In this document: one piece after another, positions 25,005 to 32,677 of the stretch
How the letters are laid out: every line of letters begins with the position of its first letter
Numbering within the stretch: position 1 is the first letter of the stretch
DNA from: Solirubrobacter sp963724195
Lineage (GTDB): Bacteria; Actinomycetota; Thermoleophilia; Solirubrobacterales; Solirubrobacteraceae
NCBI GenBank assembly: GCA_963724195.1
Contig: CAVRTQ010000010.1
Location: forward strand, 1 to 64,000
Reading direction: 5' to 3'
Length of the DNA: 64,000 nt
Translations under genes and position numbers: made by a program
The notes under the pieces: model-generated
The model's input: only the letters and a program-made list of their open reading frames with translations
What the model was told of the DNA's origin: nothing
The model's database searches: none

Positions 25005-25922
25005 CTAACGCCGTTGGTTATCCGTCCCCGCTGAAGTCGCGGCGACGGCTTGTAACGCAGACAGGAGGCGGTCGGCGGCCGGGAGCCGGACAGACGGCGT
25101 TATCGCGCAGAACCGGCGCCGGAACTCGACGCCGTCCACGCGGACGATCTCGAGGCGGTCACTCGCCGTGACGGCGAGCCGCGACATCACGGCGGGAAGG
25201 CCGCGCTCATGGGCCTGCAGTTTGGCCGCCTCGGTCGTGCCGACTTCCACGGCGGCGATCGGCGGGCCATATCCCGCCAGGTTCATCGCGGCATCGACGA
25301 CCTCCCGCGTCTGTGCTCCCCGATCACGACGGATGATCGGCGTGGTGGAGAGCTCGCGCGGTGTTACGCGACGGGCGCGCGCCCAGGGGTGTCCAAGCGG
25401 TGCGACGATCACGATCTCGTCCTCGAAGAGGACGTCCGCGCGGTCCACGTGCTCGCCGAGCGCGAACGCGGCCACGCCGACGTCGGCTTGGCCGGAAGCG
25501 ACCATCTGCTTGACGGTTCGGGAGTTGGCGACAATCACCTCCACCGGTGTATTGACCTCCCGCTGAACGCGTAACAGCGCCGCGGACAGCAGCGCGTCAG
25601 CAGCGGTGGGGCTTATCGCCAGCGTCAGCGTCTCAGTGCTCCCGCGCAGCTCGTCGAGCGTGACCGCGAGGTCCGAGAGCTCGACCAGAACACGGCGCGC
25701 ATGCGCGTAGAGTCGCTCCCCCGCCGCGGTGAGCGTCACGCCGCGGCCAGTACGGTCGAACAGGCGAACGCCGCAGCGCTCCTCCAGATTTCTCAGGCGC
25801 TTGGAGACCGCGGGTTGCGTGACGTGCAGCCGCGTGGCGGCTCGCCCGAGCGTCCCGAGCTCCGCGGCGGCGCAGAACGTCCGCAGCTCCTCGAGGTCCG
25901 GCGCGCGCGCCAGTCGATCCAC
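25005..25922 (-). CDS. LysR-family transcriptional regulator
   Basis: A 305-residue regulator, the normal LysR length, read from a GTG at 25922. The N-terminal winged helix has LRTFCAAAELGTLGRAATRL and HVTQPAVSKRLRNLEERCGV; the effector domain follows (LTLAISPTAADALLSAALLR and later VGVAAFALGEHVDRADVLFE). A TACGAT box six bases before the GTG suggests a leaderless transcript. It is divergent from the nitrite-reductase-like gene with 186 bases between them, the classic LysR arrangement, so that gene is the likely target. The inducer is unknown. Confidence 0.88.
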   Translation of the reverse strand: MDRLARAPDLEELRTFCAAAELGTLGRAATRLHVTQPAVSKRLRNLEERCGVRLFDRTGRGVTLTAAGERLYAHARRVLVELSDLAVTLDELRGSTETLTLAISPTAADALLSAALLRVQREVNTPVEVIVANSRTVKQMVASGQADVGVAAFALGEHVDRADVLFEDEIVIVAPLGHPWARARRVTPRELSTTPIIRRDRGAQTREVVDAAMNLAGYGPPIAAVEVGTTEAAKLQAHERGLPAVMSRLAVTASDRLEIVRVDGVEFRRRFCAITPSVRLPAADRLLSALQAVAATSAGTDNQRR

Positions 25923-25928
25923 GCCGCC

Positions 25929-25934
25929 ATCGTA
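25929..25934 (-). promoter_or_regulatory. -10-like box for the LysR gene
   Basis: TACGAT on the minus strand, six bases before the GTG at 25922, with no ribosome binding site. The rest of the 186-base divergent region should hold the LysR operator. Confidence 0.35.
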
Positions 25935-26108
25935 CGCACTACGAACCAGCGCTGCGGAAGACCCGAGCGACCACCTCAGTGGTATTCCGCAATGGAATGG
26001 GCATCGACGCAACCGCTCATGACTTGCTCGTCCGCTGTGCCCCGCTACATGGCCGATCTGCCGAATACTTGGAGCAGAAGCAGCATTCCACGACAAAGGC
26101 CGGAAGCC

Positions 26109-27614
26109 ATGTCCGCCACTTATCCCTCACCCCACCCCACCGATCAGGAGCGCTTCGACGCCGACGTCGCTCACTTCGGTCACATCCTGCTCAAGGGCCT
26201 CGGGGGCGCCGGCATCCTTGCCGCGCTGCTCGTGGCCATCGCCGCACTGATGGTCGCCAACCGCGAGCCCGAGCCGAGCATGTCCCAGCTGGCGCCCGCC
26301 GCCGCCAAGGCGCCGAAGGCCGCCGCGGCCGCTCCCGCCGCGGCGCCGCTGCTCGCGGACGCCAAGGGCGTCCAGTTCGAGCCGTTCGAGCGCGTGGACC
26401 CCAACCTCCCCGCCGTGCCCGAGGGCAAGATCAAGCGCTTCGACGTCGACGTCTACCACCATGTCACGCAGGTCAGCAAGGACCTCGCCCCGACCGAGAT
26501 CTGGTCCTACAAGGTCAATGGCATCGAGCACCGCGGGACCGGCTACTCCGAGGCGATGGTCGTCGAGCTCGGCGACGAGGTCGAATTCAACTTCACCAAC
26601 GGCTCCGACGAAAGCATGAAGGTCACGCTTCCGCACTCCATGGACTTCCACTCCGCCGAGGTCAACCCCGGCAAGCGCTACGCCGACCTCGCGCCCGGCA
26701 AGAGCATGCGGTACCGCTTCACCGCCAACCACCCCGGCGTGTACATGTACCACTGCGCCACGCAGCCGATCCTGATGCACACCGGCATGGGCATGATCGG
26801 CGCGATGGTCGTCAAGCCCAAGGGCCTCGCTCCCGCGCGCGATCTGTTCATCAACCAGCAGGAGTACTACATCGGCGAGCCCGGCAAGGCCGCCGACATG
26901 AACAAGATCACGGCCAAGACACCTGACGTGATCGCCTTCAACGGCTACGCCAACCAGTACAAGGACGAACCGATCGTCGTCAAGCGCGGCGAGCGCATCC
27001 GCATGTGGGTCCTCAACGGCGGACCGAGCATCTGGAGCGCGTTCCACGTCATCGGCACCGTCTTCGACAAGACCGTCATCGAAGGCGTCGAGGGCAAGCA
27101 CGCACAAACCGTCAACCTCGCGCCGAGCCAGGGTGGATACGTCGAGTTCACCCTCGCCGAAGAAGGCACCTACCCCTTCCTGACGCACGCCTTCGGGGAC
27201 ATGGTCAAGGGCGCCATCGGCGTCCTGAAGACCGAGAACGCTCCCGCGGGCGCTGGGCACGAGATGGACTCCGCGGCCGCCCACGAGGCTGAAGCCCCGG
27301 CGGCCGACGTCAACGTCACCCTCGGCGAGATGTGGGTGAAGAGCGACAAGCCGTCGATCAAAGCCGGCAAGGTCACCTTCTCCGTCAAGAACGAGGGCCA
27401 GACCACGCACGGGCTGGCCATCGTCAAGGCCCCGGCCAAGGCCGAGGGCGGGATGCTCGACGAAAGCGCCTTCCTGATGAAGGGCAAGAACCTCACGGGC
27501 GGCGAAGCGGAGACGCTCAGCGCCGATCTCCAGCCCGGCGACTACGAGCTCGTCTGCCTCGTCCCTGGCCATTACATGGCCGGACAGACGCTGAAGTTCA
27601 CCGTCACTCCATAG
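26109..27614 (+). CDS. NirK-like multicopper oxidase with N-terminal anchor and extra C-terminal cupredoxin
   Basis: A 501-residue protein. Residues 25-50 form one membrane helix and 60-90 an Ala-rich linker, so the copper domains face outward. Two cupredoxins carry a complete NirK-type ligand set: H176, C216, H224 and M229 for type 1 copper; H181, H215 and a His in YPFLTHAFGD for the catalytic type 2 copper; catalytic D179 (PHSMDFH) and the active-site His of SAFHVIG. The likely reaction is reduction of nitrite to nitric oxide. A third cupredoxin (about 400-501) has TTHGLAIV and CLVPGHYMAGQ; where blue-copper proteins normally have an axial Met after AG, this one has Gln. It may feed electrons to the core. 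LysR is divergent and hemerythrin is downstream. Confidence 0.85.
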   Translation: MSATYPSPHPTDQERFDADVAHFGHILLKGLGGAGILAALLVAIAALMVANREPEPSMSQLAPAAAKAPKAAAAAPAAAPLLADAKGVQFEPFERVDPNLPAVPEGKIKRFDVDVYHHVTQVSKDLAPTEIWSYKVNGIEHRGTGYSEAMVVELGDEVEFNFTNGSDESMKVTLPHSMDFHSAEVNPGKRYADLAPGKSMRYRFTANHPGVYMYHCATQPILMHTGMGMIGAMVVKPKGLAPARDLFINQQEYYIGEPGKAADMNKITAKTPDVIAFNGYANQYKDEPIVVKRGERIRMWVLNGGPSIWSAFHVIGTVFDKTVIEGVEGKHAQTVNLAPSQGGYVEFTLAEEGTYPFLTHAFGDMVKGAIGVLKTENAPAGAGHEMDSAAAHEAEAPAADVNVTLGEMWVKSDKPSIKAGKVTFSVKNEGQTTHGLAIVKAPAKAEGGMLDESAFLMKGKNLTGGEAETLSADLQPGDYELVCLVPGHYMAGQTLKFTVTP

Positions 27615-27637
27615 TCCCCGTCAATCGCCGACTCGTC

Positions 27638-27663
27638 CAGCGAGCCCCGCAAGGGGCTCGCTG
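27638..27663. terminator. strong terminator hairpin after the NirK-like gene
   Basis: CAGCGAGCCCC and its exact complement form an 11-bp stem around a GCAA tetraloop, 23 bases after the stop codon. Confidence 0.75.
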
Positions 27664-27675
27664 CCGCTCACGCGG

Positions 27676-27681
27676 TACAAC
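27676..27681 (+). promoter_or_regulatory. -10-like box for the hemerythrin gene
   Basis: TACAAC six bases before the ATG at 27688 with no ribosome binding site. Following the terminator directly, it indicates that hemerythrin has its own leaderless transcript. Confidence 0.35.
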
Positions 27682-27687
27682 CCGTGC

Positions 27688-28125
27688 ATGAAGCGCAGCG
27701 AGGAGCTCGCGCCGCTCTCGCGAGACCACCACCACGGACTGGTCGCCGCCCTGAAACTGAGCCGCGCGGCGCCGGCCGACGCGGCAGCCGCACGCGCGGC
27801 GTTTCTCGTCTTCTGGGAGGACGAAGGCCGCCACCACTTCGCCGTCGAGGAGGAGGTGCTGCTCCCCGGGTTCGCCCGCCACGTGGCGCCCGACCATCAC
27901 GCGATCGTGCGCGTCCTCGTAGAGCACGTCGACCTGCGGCGGCGGGCACAGGCGCTGGCCGACACGGATGTTCCCGCCCTCGCCGATCTGCACGAGCTGG
28001 GCGCACGTCTGCGTACGCACATCCGCCATGAGGAAGACGTGTTGTTCCCGTTGATCGAGGCGTCGTTGCCGCATGACGAGCTCGTGGCTCTCGGTGCCGC
28101 GATCGCGCGGGCCGAGGCTCACTGA
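27688..28125 (+). CDS. hemerythrin-like (HHE) domain protein
   Basis: A 145-residue four-helix-bundle protein predicted to bind a di-iron centre. Ligand-bearing segments are SRDHHHGLVAALKLSRA, EGRHHFAVEEEVLLPGF, APDHHAIVRVLVEHVDLRRR and IRHEEDVLFPLIEASL, in the order and spacing of the family. Such proteins bind oxygen or nitric oxide or sense iron and redox state. Its place next to a nitrite-reductase-like oxidase suggests handling of nitric oxide, which is inference. It starts with an apparently leaderless ATG after a strong terminator, so it is expressed separately from the oxidase. Confidence 0.85.
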   Translation: MKRSEELAPLSRDHHHGLVAALKLSRAAPADAAAARAAFLVFWEDEGRHHFAVEEEVLLPGFARHVAPDHHAIVRVLVEHVDLRRRAQALADTDVPALADLHELGARLRTHIRHEEDVLFPLIEASLPHDELVALGAAIARAEAH

Positions 28126-28194
28126 GATTCCTCACCGTCGTATCGGCCCGACGACGCCCGCTTCAGCAGGGCGTGAAGGTCGCCGGCGGGCGGC

Positions 28195-29556
28195 TCACGC
28201 CCGCGAGTGCCGATAGGCGCTGATCCACGTCTCCCGCCGTTCGTGCCACTCGGCCGGAAGCGCGCCACCGGCGAGCAGGGCGGCCGCGTCGAGCGCGTGG
28301 AGGGCTTGCGCGAAGTCGCCCATCGCGGCCTCCTCGTCGGCCAGCAGGAGGGCGAGGTCGCGCGCTTCGGCCGCCGGGGCGGCGTGGTCGTCTTGGAGCT
28401 CGCCGGCGGCGAGCACGGGCGGACGGGCCGTGGCCAGCAGGGGCGCGAGGTAGCGGCCCGCGATCTTGCCGGGCGGCCACCACAGCGCGCGGCGCGAGAC
28501 CGAGCCGGCGGGCCGCGCTCCCGTGCGTCGCGCGCGGCTGTCCTCCGGCCGGCCGGCCGGGCTCAAGGCGGCGCGCAGGTACAGCGGCGCGCCGCCGGTC
28601 AACAGCAGCCCCCGCAGCACCGGGCGAAACGGCGACGGATCCACGTCGAAGCCGAGCTCGGCCGCGATCGTCTCGGCGGCAGCGTCGGCCTGCTGGGCGG
28701 CGAGGCCGCCCTGCTTGAGGGGAAAGGTCGTCGCGTCGCCGGCCGCGAAGACATCCGGGGCGCCGGCCACGCGACCGTGGTCGTCGACCGGGACGAAGCC
28801 GCCCGGCGAGGCCGGCAGGCCGCCGATCGCCGGGCCGGCGGGACGCGTCAGCGCGATCACGCGCTCGGCCGGTACCGAAGGTCCGAAGTCGACCTCGAGC
28901 GCCCCCGCACGCGCGGCCGTGCCCCGCGTCCCGGTGCGCAGCGCGATCCCCCGCTCGGCGAGCAACTGGGCCACGGCGGAGCCGGCCTCGGACCCGAAGA
29001 CCCACAGCGGCTCGGGCTCGGGCGTGACGACGGTGATCTGCGACGCCGCGCCGCGGTCGCGCAGGTCGACGGCGGCCATGATCGCCAGCTCATACGCCGG
29101 CAGCGACCAGCCCGAGGCCGTCGGCACCACGAACGCCAGCCGGCCCGTCTGGCCGACGGCCTGTTCAACACCCGGCACGTCGGCCGGGCCACCGAACGAG
29201 ATCGCTCCGGGGACCGCGCGCAGCGCGCGGGCGCCGACGGCCACCAGCAACTTGTCGTAGCCGATCCGCGCGCCGTCAGCGGTGACGGCGACGCGCGCCT
29301 CGGGTTCGATGCGGGCGAGCGTGCCGGCGTGCGAATCAAACGGCGCGTGACGGCGGATCACGTCGAACGGCAGCGTGCCGGGCACCCCGAACCCGAACGG
29401 TGCACCCACGGACGCCGCCCGCGTGCTCAGGCCCGTGTCGGGAGCGAGCAGCGTGATGCGGGGTCCGGCACCCACGAGCGCGCGCAACGCGGCCACGGCC
29501 TCGACCGCGGCGACACCCCCGCCGGCGATGACAATGTGCGGCGGCTGACGAGTCAT
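28195..29556 (-). CDS. FAD/NAD(P)-dependent oxidoreductase, NDH-2/sulfide-quinone reductase-like
   Basis: A 453-residue flavoprotein. The first Rossmann fold has IVIAGGGVAAVEAVAALRAL (GxGxxG variant GGGVAAVE). The middle carries KLLVAVGARALRAVPGAISF and the C-terminal FAD segment APDVFAAGDATTFPLKQGGL, with the classic AAGD. The last 70 residues are an Ala-rich helical tail. No Cys pair typical of true sulfide-quinone reductases was seen, so a quinone or other acceptor role is open. It starts from an ATG with TACCTT six bases upstream (leaderless). A shortened relative is encoded at 36394-37071. Confidence 0.8.
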   Translation of the reverse strand: MTRQPPHIVIAGGGVAAVEAVAALRALVGAGPRITLLAPDTGLSTRAASVGAPFGFGVPGTLPFDVIRRHAPFDSHAGTLARIEPEARVAVTADGARIGYDKLLVAVGARALRAVPGAISFGGPADVPGVEQAVGQTGRLAFVVPTASGWSLPAYELAIMAAVDLRDRGAASQITVVTPEPEPLWVFGSEAGSAVAQLLAERGIALRTGTRGTAARAGALEVDFGPSVPAERVIALTRPAGPAIGGLPASPGGFVPVDDHGRVAGAPDVFAAGDATTFPLKQGGLAAQQADAAAETIAAELGFDVDPSPFRPVLRGLLLTGGAPLYLRAALSPAGRPEDSRARRTGARPAGSVSRRALWWPPGKIAGRYLAPLLATARPPVLAAGELQDDHAAPAAEARDLALLLADEEAAMGDFAQALHALDAAALLAGGALPAEWHERRETWISAYRHSRA

Positions 29557-29562
29557 GGCGCG

Positions 29563-29568
29563 AAGGTA
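29563..29568 (-). promoter_or_regulatory. -10-like box for the flavoprotein gene
   Basis: TACCTT on the minus strand, six bases before the ATG at 29556, with no ribosome binding site. Confidence 0.35.
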
Positions 29569-29635
29569 CGGATCGACAGCGGCGCCGCCATCCGTAGTCC
29601 CCCGCGCATGGCACCGGCAACTCCGAGGATTCGCG

Positions 29636-30265
29636 TCAGGCGAGACCCTGGAGCATCGCTCCGGCGCCGTAGGCGAGCGCCGCGGCGAGCCCGCCGATGG
29701 TGAGCGTCTCGATCGCCGACCGCCACCAGGACTGGTCGCTGAACCGCGCCTTTATCCCGCCGACCACGAGGAAGGCGAGAGCGGTCAGCACCGCGCTCCA
29801 GAGGAAGGGCTGTGCGACGTCACCGGCGCGGACCAGGTCGTAGACATAGACCAGGAGCGGGAGCAGCCCGATGGTGATGAAGGCGGCGAGCGTGGACAGG
29901 GCGGCGCGGTACTCGTTGGGCTCGCCGGCGGCGAATCCGAGCTCCTCGCTCATCATCGTCTGCGCCCAGAGCTCACGGTCGGACGTGATCACCGCGACGA
30001 TCCGCTCCAGGTCCTCCCCACTGAAGCCTTTGGCGGCGTAGATCTGCCGGATCTCCTCGCGCTCGCCGTCGGGCACGAGCTCGATGTGGATCTCCTCCTC
30101 GCGGCGGGCGCGTTCACGGCGCTGGCGCTCCGCACGTGAGCCGAGGAAGTTGCTCGCGGCCATGCTGAAGCCGTCCGCGAGCAGGTTCGCGCCTCCGAGG
30201 ACGATCACGACCTTCTCGTCGAGGCCGGCGCCGGCCACGCCCGCGACGACCGCGAACGTCGTCAC
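29636..30265 (-). CDS. VIT1/CCC1-family membrane transporter, N-terminally short
   Basis: A 209-residue protein of the vacuolar iron transporter family, which moves Fe2+ or Mn2+ across membranes. It has GGANLLADGFSMAASNFLGS (helix 2 with the metal-site pattern), the long charged cytosolic helix ERARREEEIHIELVPDGERE, and three C-terminal helices. Homologues begin with another 20-40 residues that end in a LGxxDGxVTTFAVVAG helix; here the frame opens directly at GGAVTTFAVVAG after a TAG that is also the stop of the alcohol dehydrogenase. The GTG at 30265 thus sits inside helix 1, and the protein looks truncated by a deletion or indel at the gene junction. Confidence 0.65.
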   Translation of the reverse strand: MTTFAVVAGVAGAGLDEKVVIVLGGANLLADGFSMAASNFLGSRAERQRRERARREEEIHIELVPDGEREEIRQIYAAKGFSGEDLERIVAVITSDRELWAQTMMSEELGFAAGEPNEYRAALSTLAAFITIGLLPLLVYVYDLVRAGDVAQPFLWSAVLTALAFLVVGGIKARFSDQSWWRSAIETLTIGGLAAALAYGAGAMLQGLA

Positions 30266-30295
30266 GGCCCCGCCGCTGGGTTGCTGTCCGCCGCG

Positions 30296-31363
30296 CTAAG
30301 CCCCCGTCGCCGCGGCCGCGTGACCGCTGATCGCGCCGGCCTCCGAGGTCATCCGGAACACGAGGCGCGGCGCCGGGGAGCTGCCGTCGAGCACCTGCTC
30401 GATCGCTTCGTTGACGTCGTCGAGCGAGCGCTCCGCGTACTCGAGCTTGGTCAGCCCGCGGCGGTGCAGCTCGAACACCTCTTCGAGGTCGTGGCGCGTA
30501 CCGACGATGGAGCCGTGGATGTCGAGCCCGCCGAGGACGGTCTCGAAGATCGGCAGCTCGATGTGGTTGTCGGCGGGCAGCCCGACGAAGACGAGCTTGC
30601 CGCCCCGCGCGAGCGAACCGTAGGCCTGCTCGAACGCCTTCGGGCTGACGGCGGTGGAGATCGCCGCGTCGGCCCCGCCGAGCGCCTGGATGGCGGCGAT
30701 CGGATCCTGCTCGAGCGGGTTGATCAGGTGCTCGGCGCCGACGGCCTTCGCGCTCTGCGAGCCGGGCGTTGTTGATGTCGACGGCGATGACCGACGCGCC
30801 GGCGATGCGCGCGTACTGGACCGCGAGATGGCCCAGCCCGCCCGTGCCGAACACCGCGACCACGCTCGAGGACCGGGCGCCGGAGTCCTTGACCGCCTTG
30901 TAGGTCGTCACGCCCGCGCACGTCAGCGGCGATGCGTCCGCCGGATCGATGCCGTCCGGGACGCGCACGACGTGGCGCGCGTAGCCGATCGCGTACTCGG
31001 CGAAGCGCCGTTGAGCGCGTAGCCCATGTTCTGCTGCTCCAGGCAGAGCGTCTCGCGCCCGCTGTTGCAGTAGCGGCACACGCCACAGGCGTAGCCGAGC
31101 CACGGCAACGCGACGCGCATGCCCGGCTCCAGCCCGTACATCGGGCCGGCGCCCAGTCGCTCGATCACCCCCACGCCTTCGTGGCCGGGGATGAACGGCG
31201 GCGAGGGCTTGACCGGCCACTCGCCGCGCGCGGCGTGGATGTCGGTATGGCAGAGCCCGCACGTCTCCACGCGGACGAGCACCTGGCCGGTGCCAGGCAC
31301 GGGAACGGGCAGGTCCTCGATCTCGAGCGGGCGATCGAACGAGCGGACGACGGCGGCCTTCAC
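30296..31363 (-). pseudogene. zinc-dependent alcohol dehydrogenase (AdhP-like), two apparent frameshifts
   Basis: A medium-chain dehydrogenase that would oxidise alcohols or reduce aldehydes with NAD(H). From a GTG at 31363 (GAGGAG upstream) it reads MKAAVVRSFDRPLEIEDLPV, then CGLCHTDIHAARGEWPVKPS with catalytic zinc Cys, then GHEGVGV, and ACGVCRYCNSGRETLC with the four structural-zinc cysteines. A second frame carries VFGTGGLGHLAVQYARIAGA (NAD-binding). A third reads LEYAERSLDDVNEAIEQVLD to the stop at 30296. Frames change near 31015 and near 30765. All motifs survive, so sequencing indels are a strong possibility. It would be about 355 residues. Confidence 0.7.
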
Positions 31364-31497
31364 GGGGGCTCCTCGCTTCGGTTCAACGGAATGGCACAAG
31401 CGTCGCACCGCGGGCCGTTCGCGTCCATCGGTAAGAGCCCGCTCGTCGCTGCGGACAAACGCGTACCGCTGGGCACAGACGCGTCGCGGACCGCCGG

Positions 31498-31953
31498 TCA
31501 GCGCGGGCGGTCGAGCCGGGCGCCGTGGCGGACGATCAGCGCCGGGCACCGGCTGTGGTGCAGTACCGCGTCGGAAACGCTGCCGAGCATCAACGTGCTG
31601 ATCCCCGTGAGCCCGCGTGACCCGAGCACGACGACGCCCGCGTCCAGCTCGTCTGACGCTTGCAGGAGCGTCGGCCACACGGGGCCGATGGCCTGACGTA
31701 CGAGCGGCTCGGCGGTCAATCCCGCCGCTTCCGCCAGGGCAACGCCCTCGGAGGCGCACGCGGACGCGGCCTGCTGCGCCGCGGCGGTGATCTCTCCGAG
31801 GTCGGTCCGGTACGTCATGCCGGCCCACGACTGCGCCAACGCGGCGTGCGGGTCCTGCCAGACGGCGAGCACGACGACGGCGCGCTTGGCCAGGACCCGC
31901 CCGGCGCACTCGACGGCCAGCTTCGCGTCATCGGAGCCGTCGTAGGCGATCAA
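31498..31953 (-). CDS. universal stress protein, single UspA domain
   Basis: A 151-residue UspA-fold protein. It starts at a TTG (MIAYDGSDDAKLAVECAGRV) that overlaps the stop of the upstream USP gene by TTGA. The ATP-binding loop is VVVLGSRGLTGISTLMLGSV followed by SDAVLHHSRCPALIV, the G2xG9xG(S/T) pattern of nucleotide-binding USPs. Such proteins accumulate under hypoxia or stationary phase. It is paired with a second USP in the same operon and flanked by alcohol dehydrogenase and phosphoketolase genes. Confidence 0.8.
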   Translation of the reverse strand: MIAYDGSDDAKLAVECAGRVLAKRAVVVLAVWQDPHAALAQSWAGMTYRTDLGEITAAAQQAASACASEGVALAEAAGLTAEPLVRQAIGPVWPTLLQASDELDAGVVVLGSRGLTGISTLMLGSVSDAVLHHSRCPALIVRHGARLDRPR

Positions 31954-32400
31954 CGCGTCGTGTCGACGTGCTGTTCGGCGGCGTCGTGGCGCGCGACGAA
32001 CACCGGGCCCGTCGCGTGATGGACGACGTGGTCGGAGACGCTCCCGAGCAGCGGCGATCGTCCACCGCTGCGTCCGCGCGAGCCGAGGACGGTCACGGCG
32101 GTCTCGAACCGCGCCCCGGCGTCCAGGACCGTCTCCCAGACGGTGCCGGCCGAGCGGACGGCGGCCGGTTCCACGGGGGCGAACCCGTGCGCTTCGGCCA
32201 GCTTCGCGCCCTCGGCCGCGAGCGTGCGCGGCCGCGCGGTCGCGGGTGATCGTCACGACCTCGCCCTGATCGGCAGGCGCGGGCTCCCAGACGGCGATCA
32301 CCAGGGCGGCGCGCGGGCCGAACGTCGCGGCGGCTCGGGCGATCGCGACCTTCGCGTCGGTCGAGCCGTCGTAGCAGAGCAGGAGTCGTGCGGTCGTCAT
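31950..32400 (-). pseudogene. universal stress protein, apparent frameshift
   Basis: From the ATG at 32400 the frame reads MTTARLLLCYDGSTDAKVAI and AVWEPAPADQGEVVTITRD. After about 32230 another frame continues with VEPAAVRSAGTVWETVLDAG, VTVLGSRGRSGGRSPLLGSV and SDHVVHHATGPVFVARHD to a TGA at 31950. One indel in an Ala/Arg-rich GC stretch near 32222-32235 separates them. The complete product would be about 149 residues with the ATP-binding glycine loop intact. Its end overlaps the start of the next USP. Confidence 0.65.
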
Positions 32401-32453
32401 GGCTGATCCTCGGTTCGGTCTACTCGCAGCCCGATGCCGGCGCGCAAGACCAC

Positions 32454-32482
32454 GACCCGCCCGGATGAGGGCCGGGCGGGTC
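32454..32482. terminator. 11-bp-stem hairpin between phosphoketolase and USP genes
   Basis: GACCCGCCCGG and its exact complement enclose a 7-base loop, 54 bases before the USP start and about 195 bases after the phosphoketolase stop. It may terminate the phosphoketolase transcript. The remainder of 32401-32677 has no recognisable gene. Confidence 0.45.
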
Positions 32483-32677
32483 GGGAACACCGGGCATGGT
32501 CAATGCGGCGCCGGAACAGGGTCGGTGCGGCGCGAGGGGATGCCGGCGGGCACGACCTGGAGGGCCTCGGAGGAGGTGGTGGTGGCGAACCCGATCGGCG
32601 GAAGTGCCGGCATGGCTACATGCTCGCGGTCGGGCGCGGCGTCCGAAACCGTAGGCCGCCGCGGATCGCGTCCGTAC

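Noticed and set aside
26127..27572. Long minus-strand open frame opposite the NirK-like gene
   Set aside because: Val/Asp/His-rich low-information translation. The plus-strand frame carries all copper ligands, so the antisense frame is a shadow.
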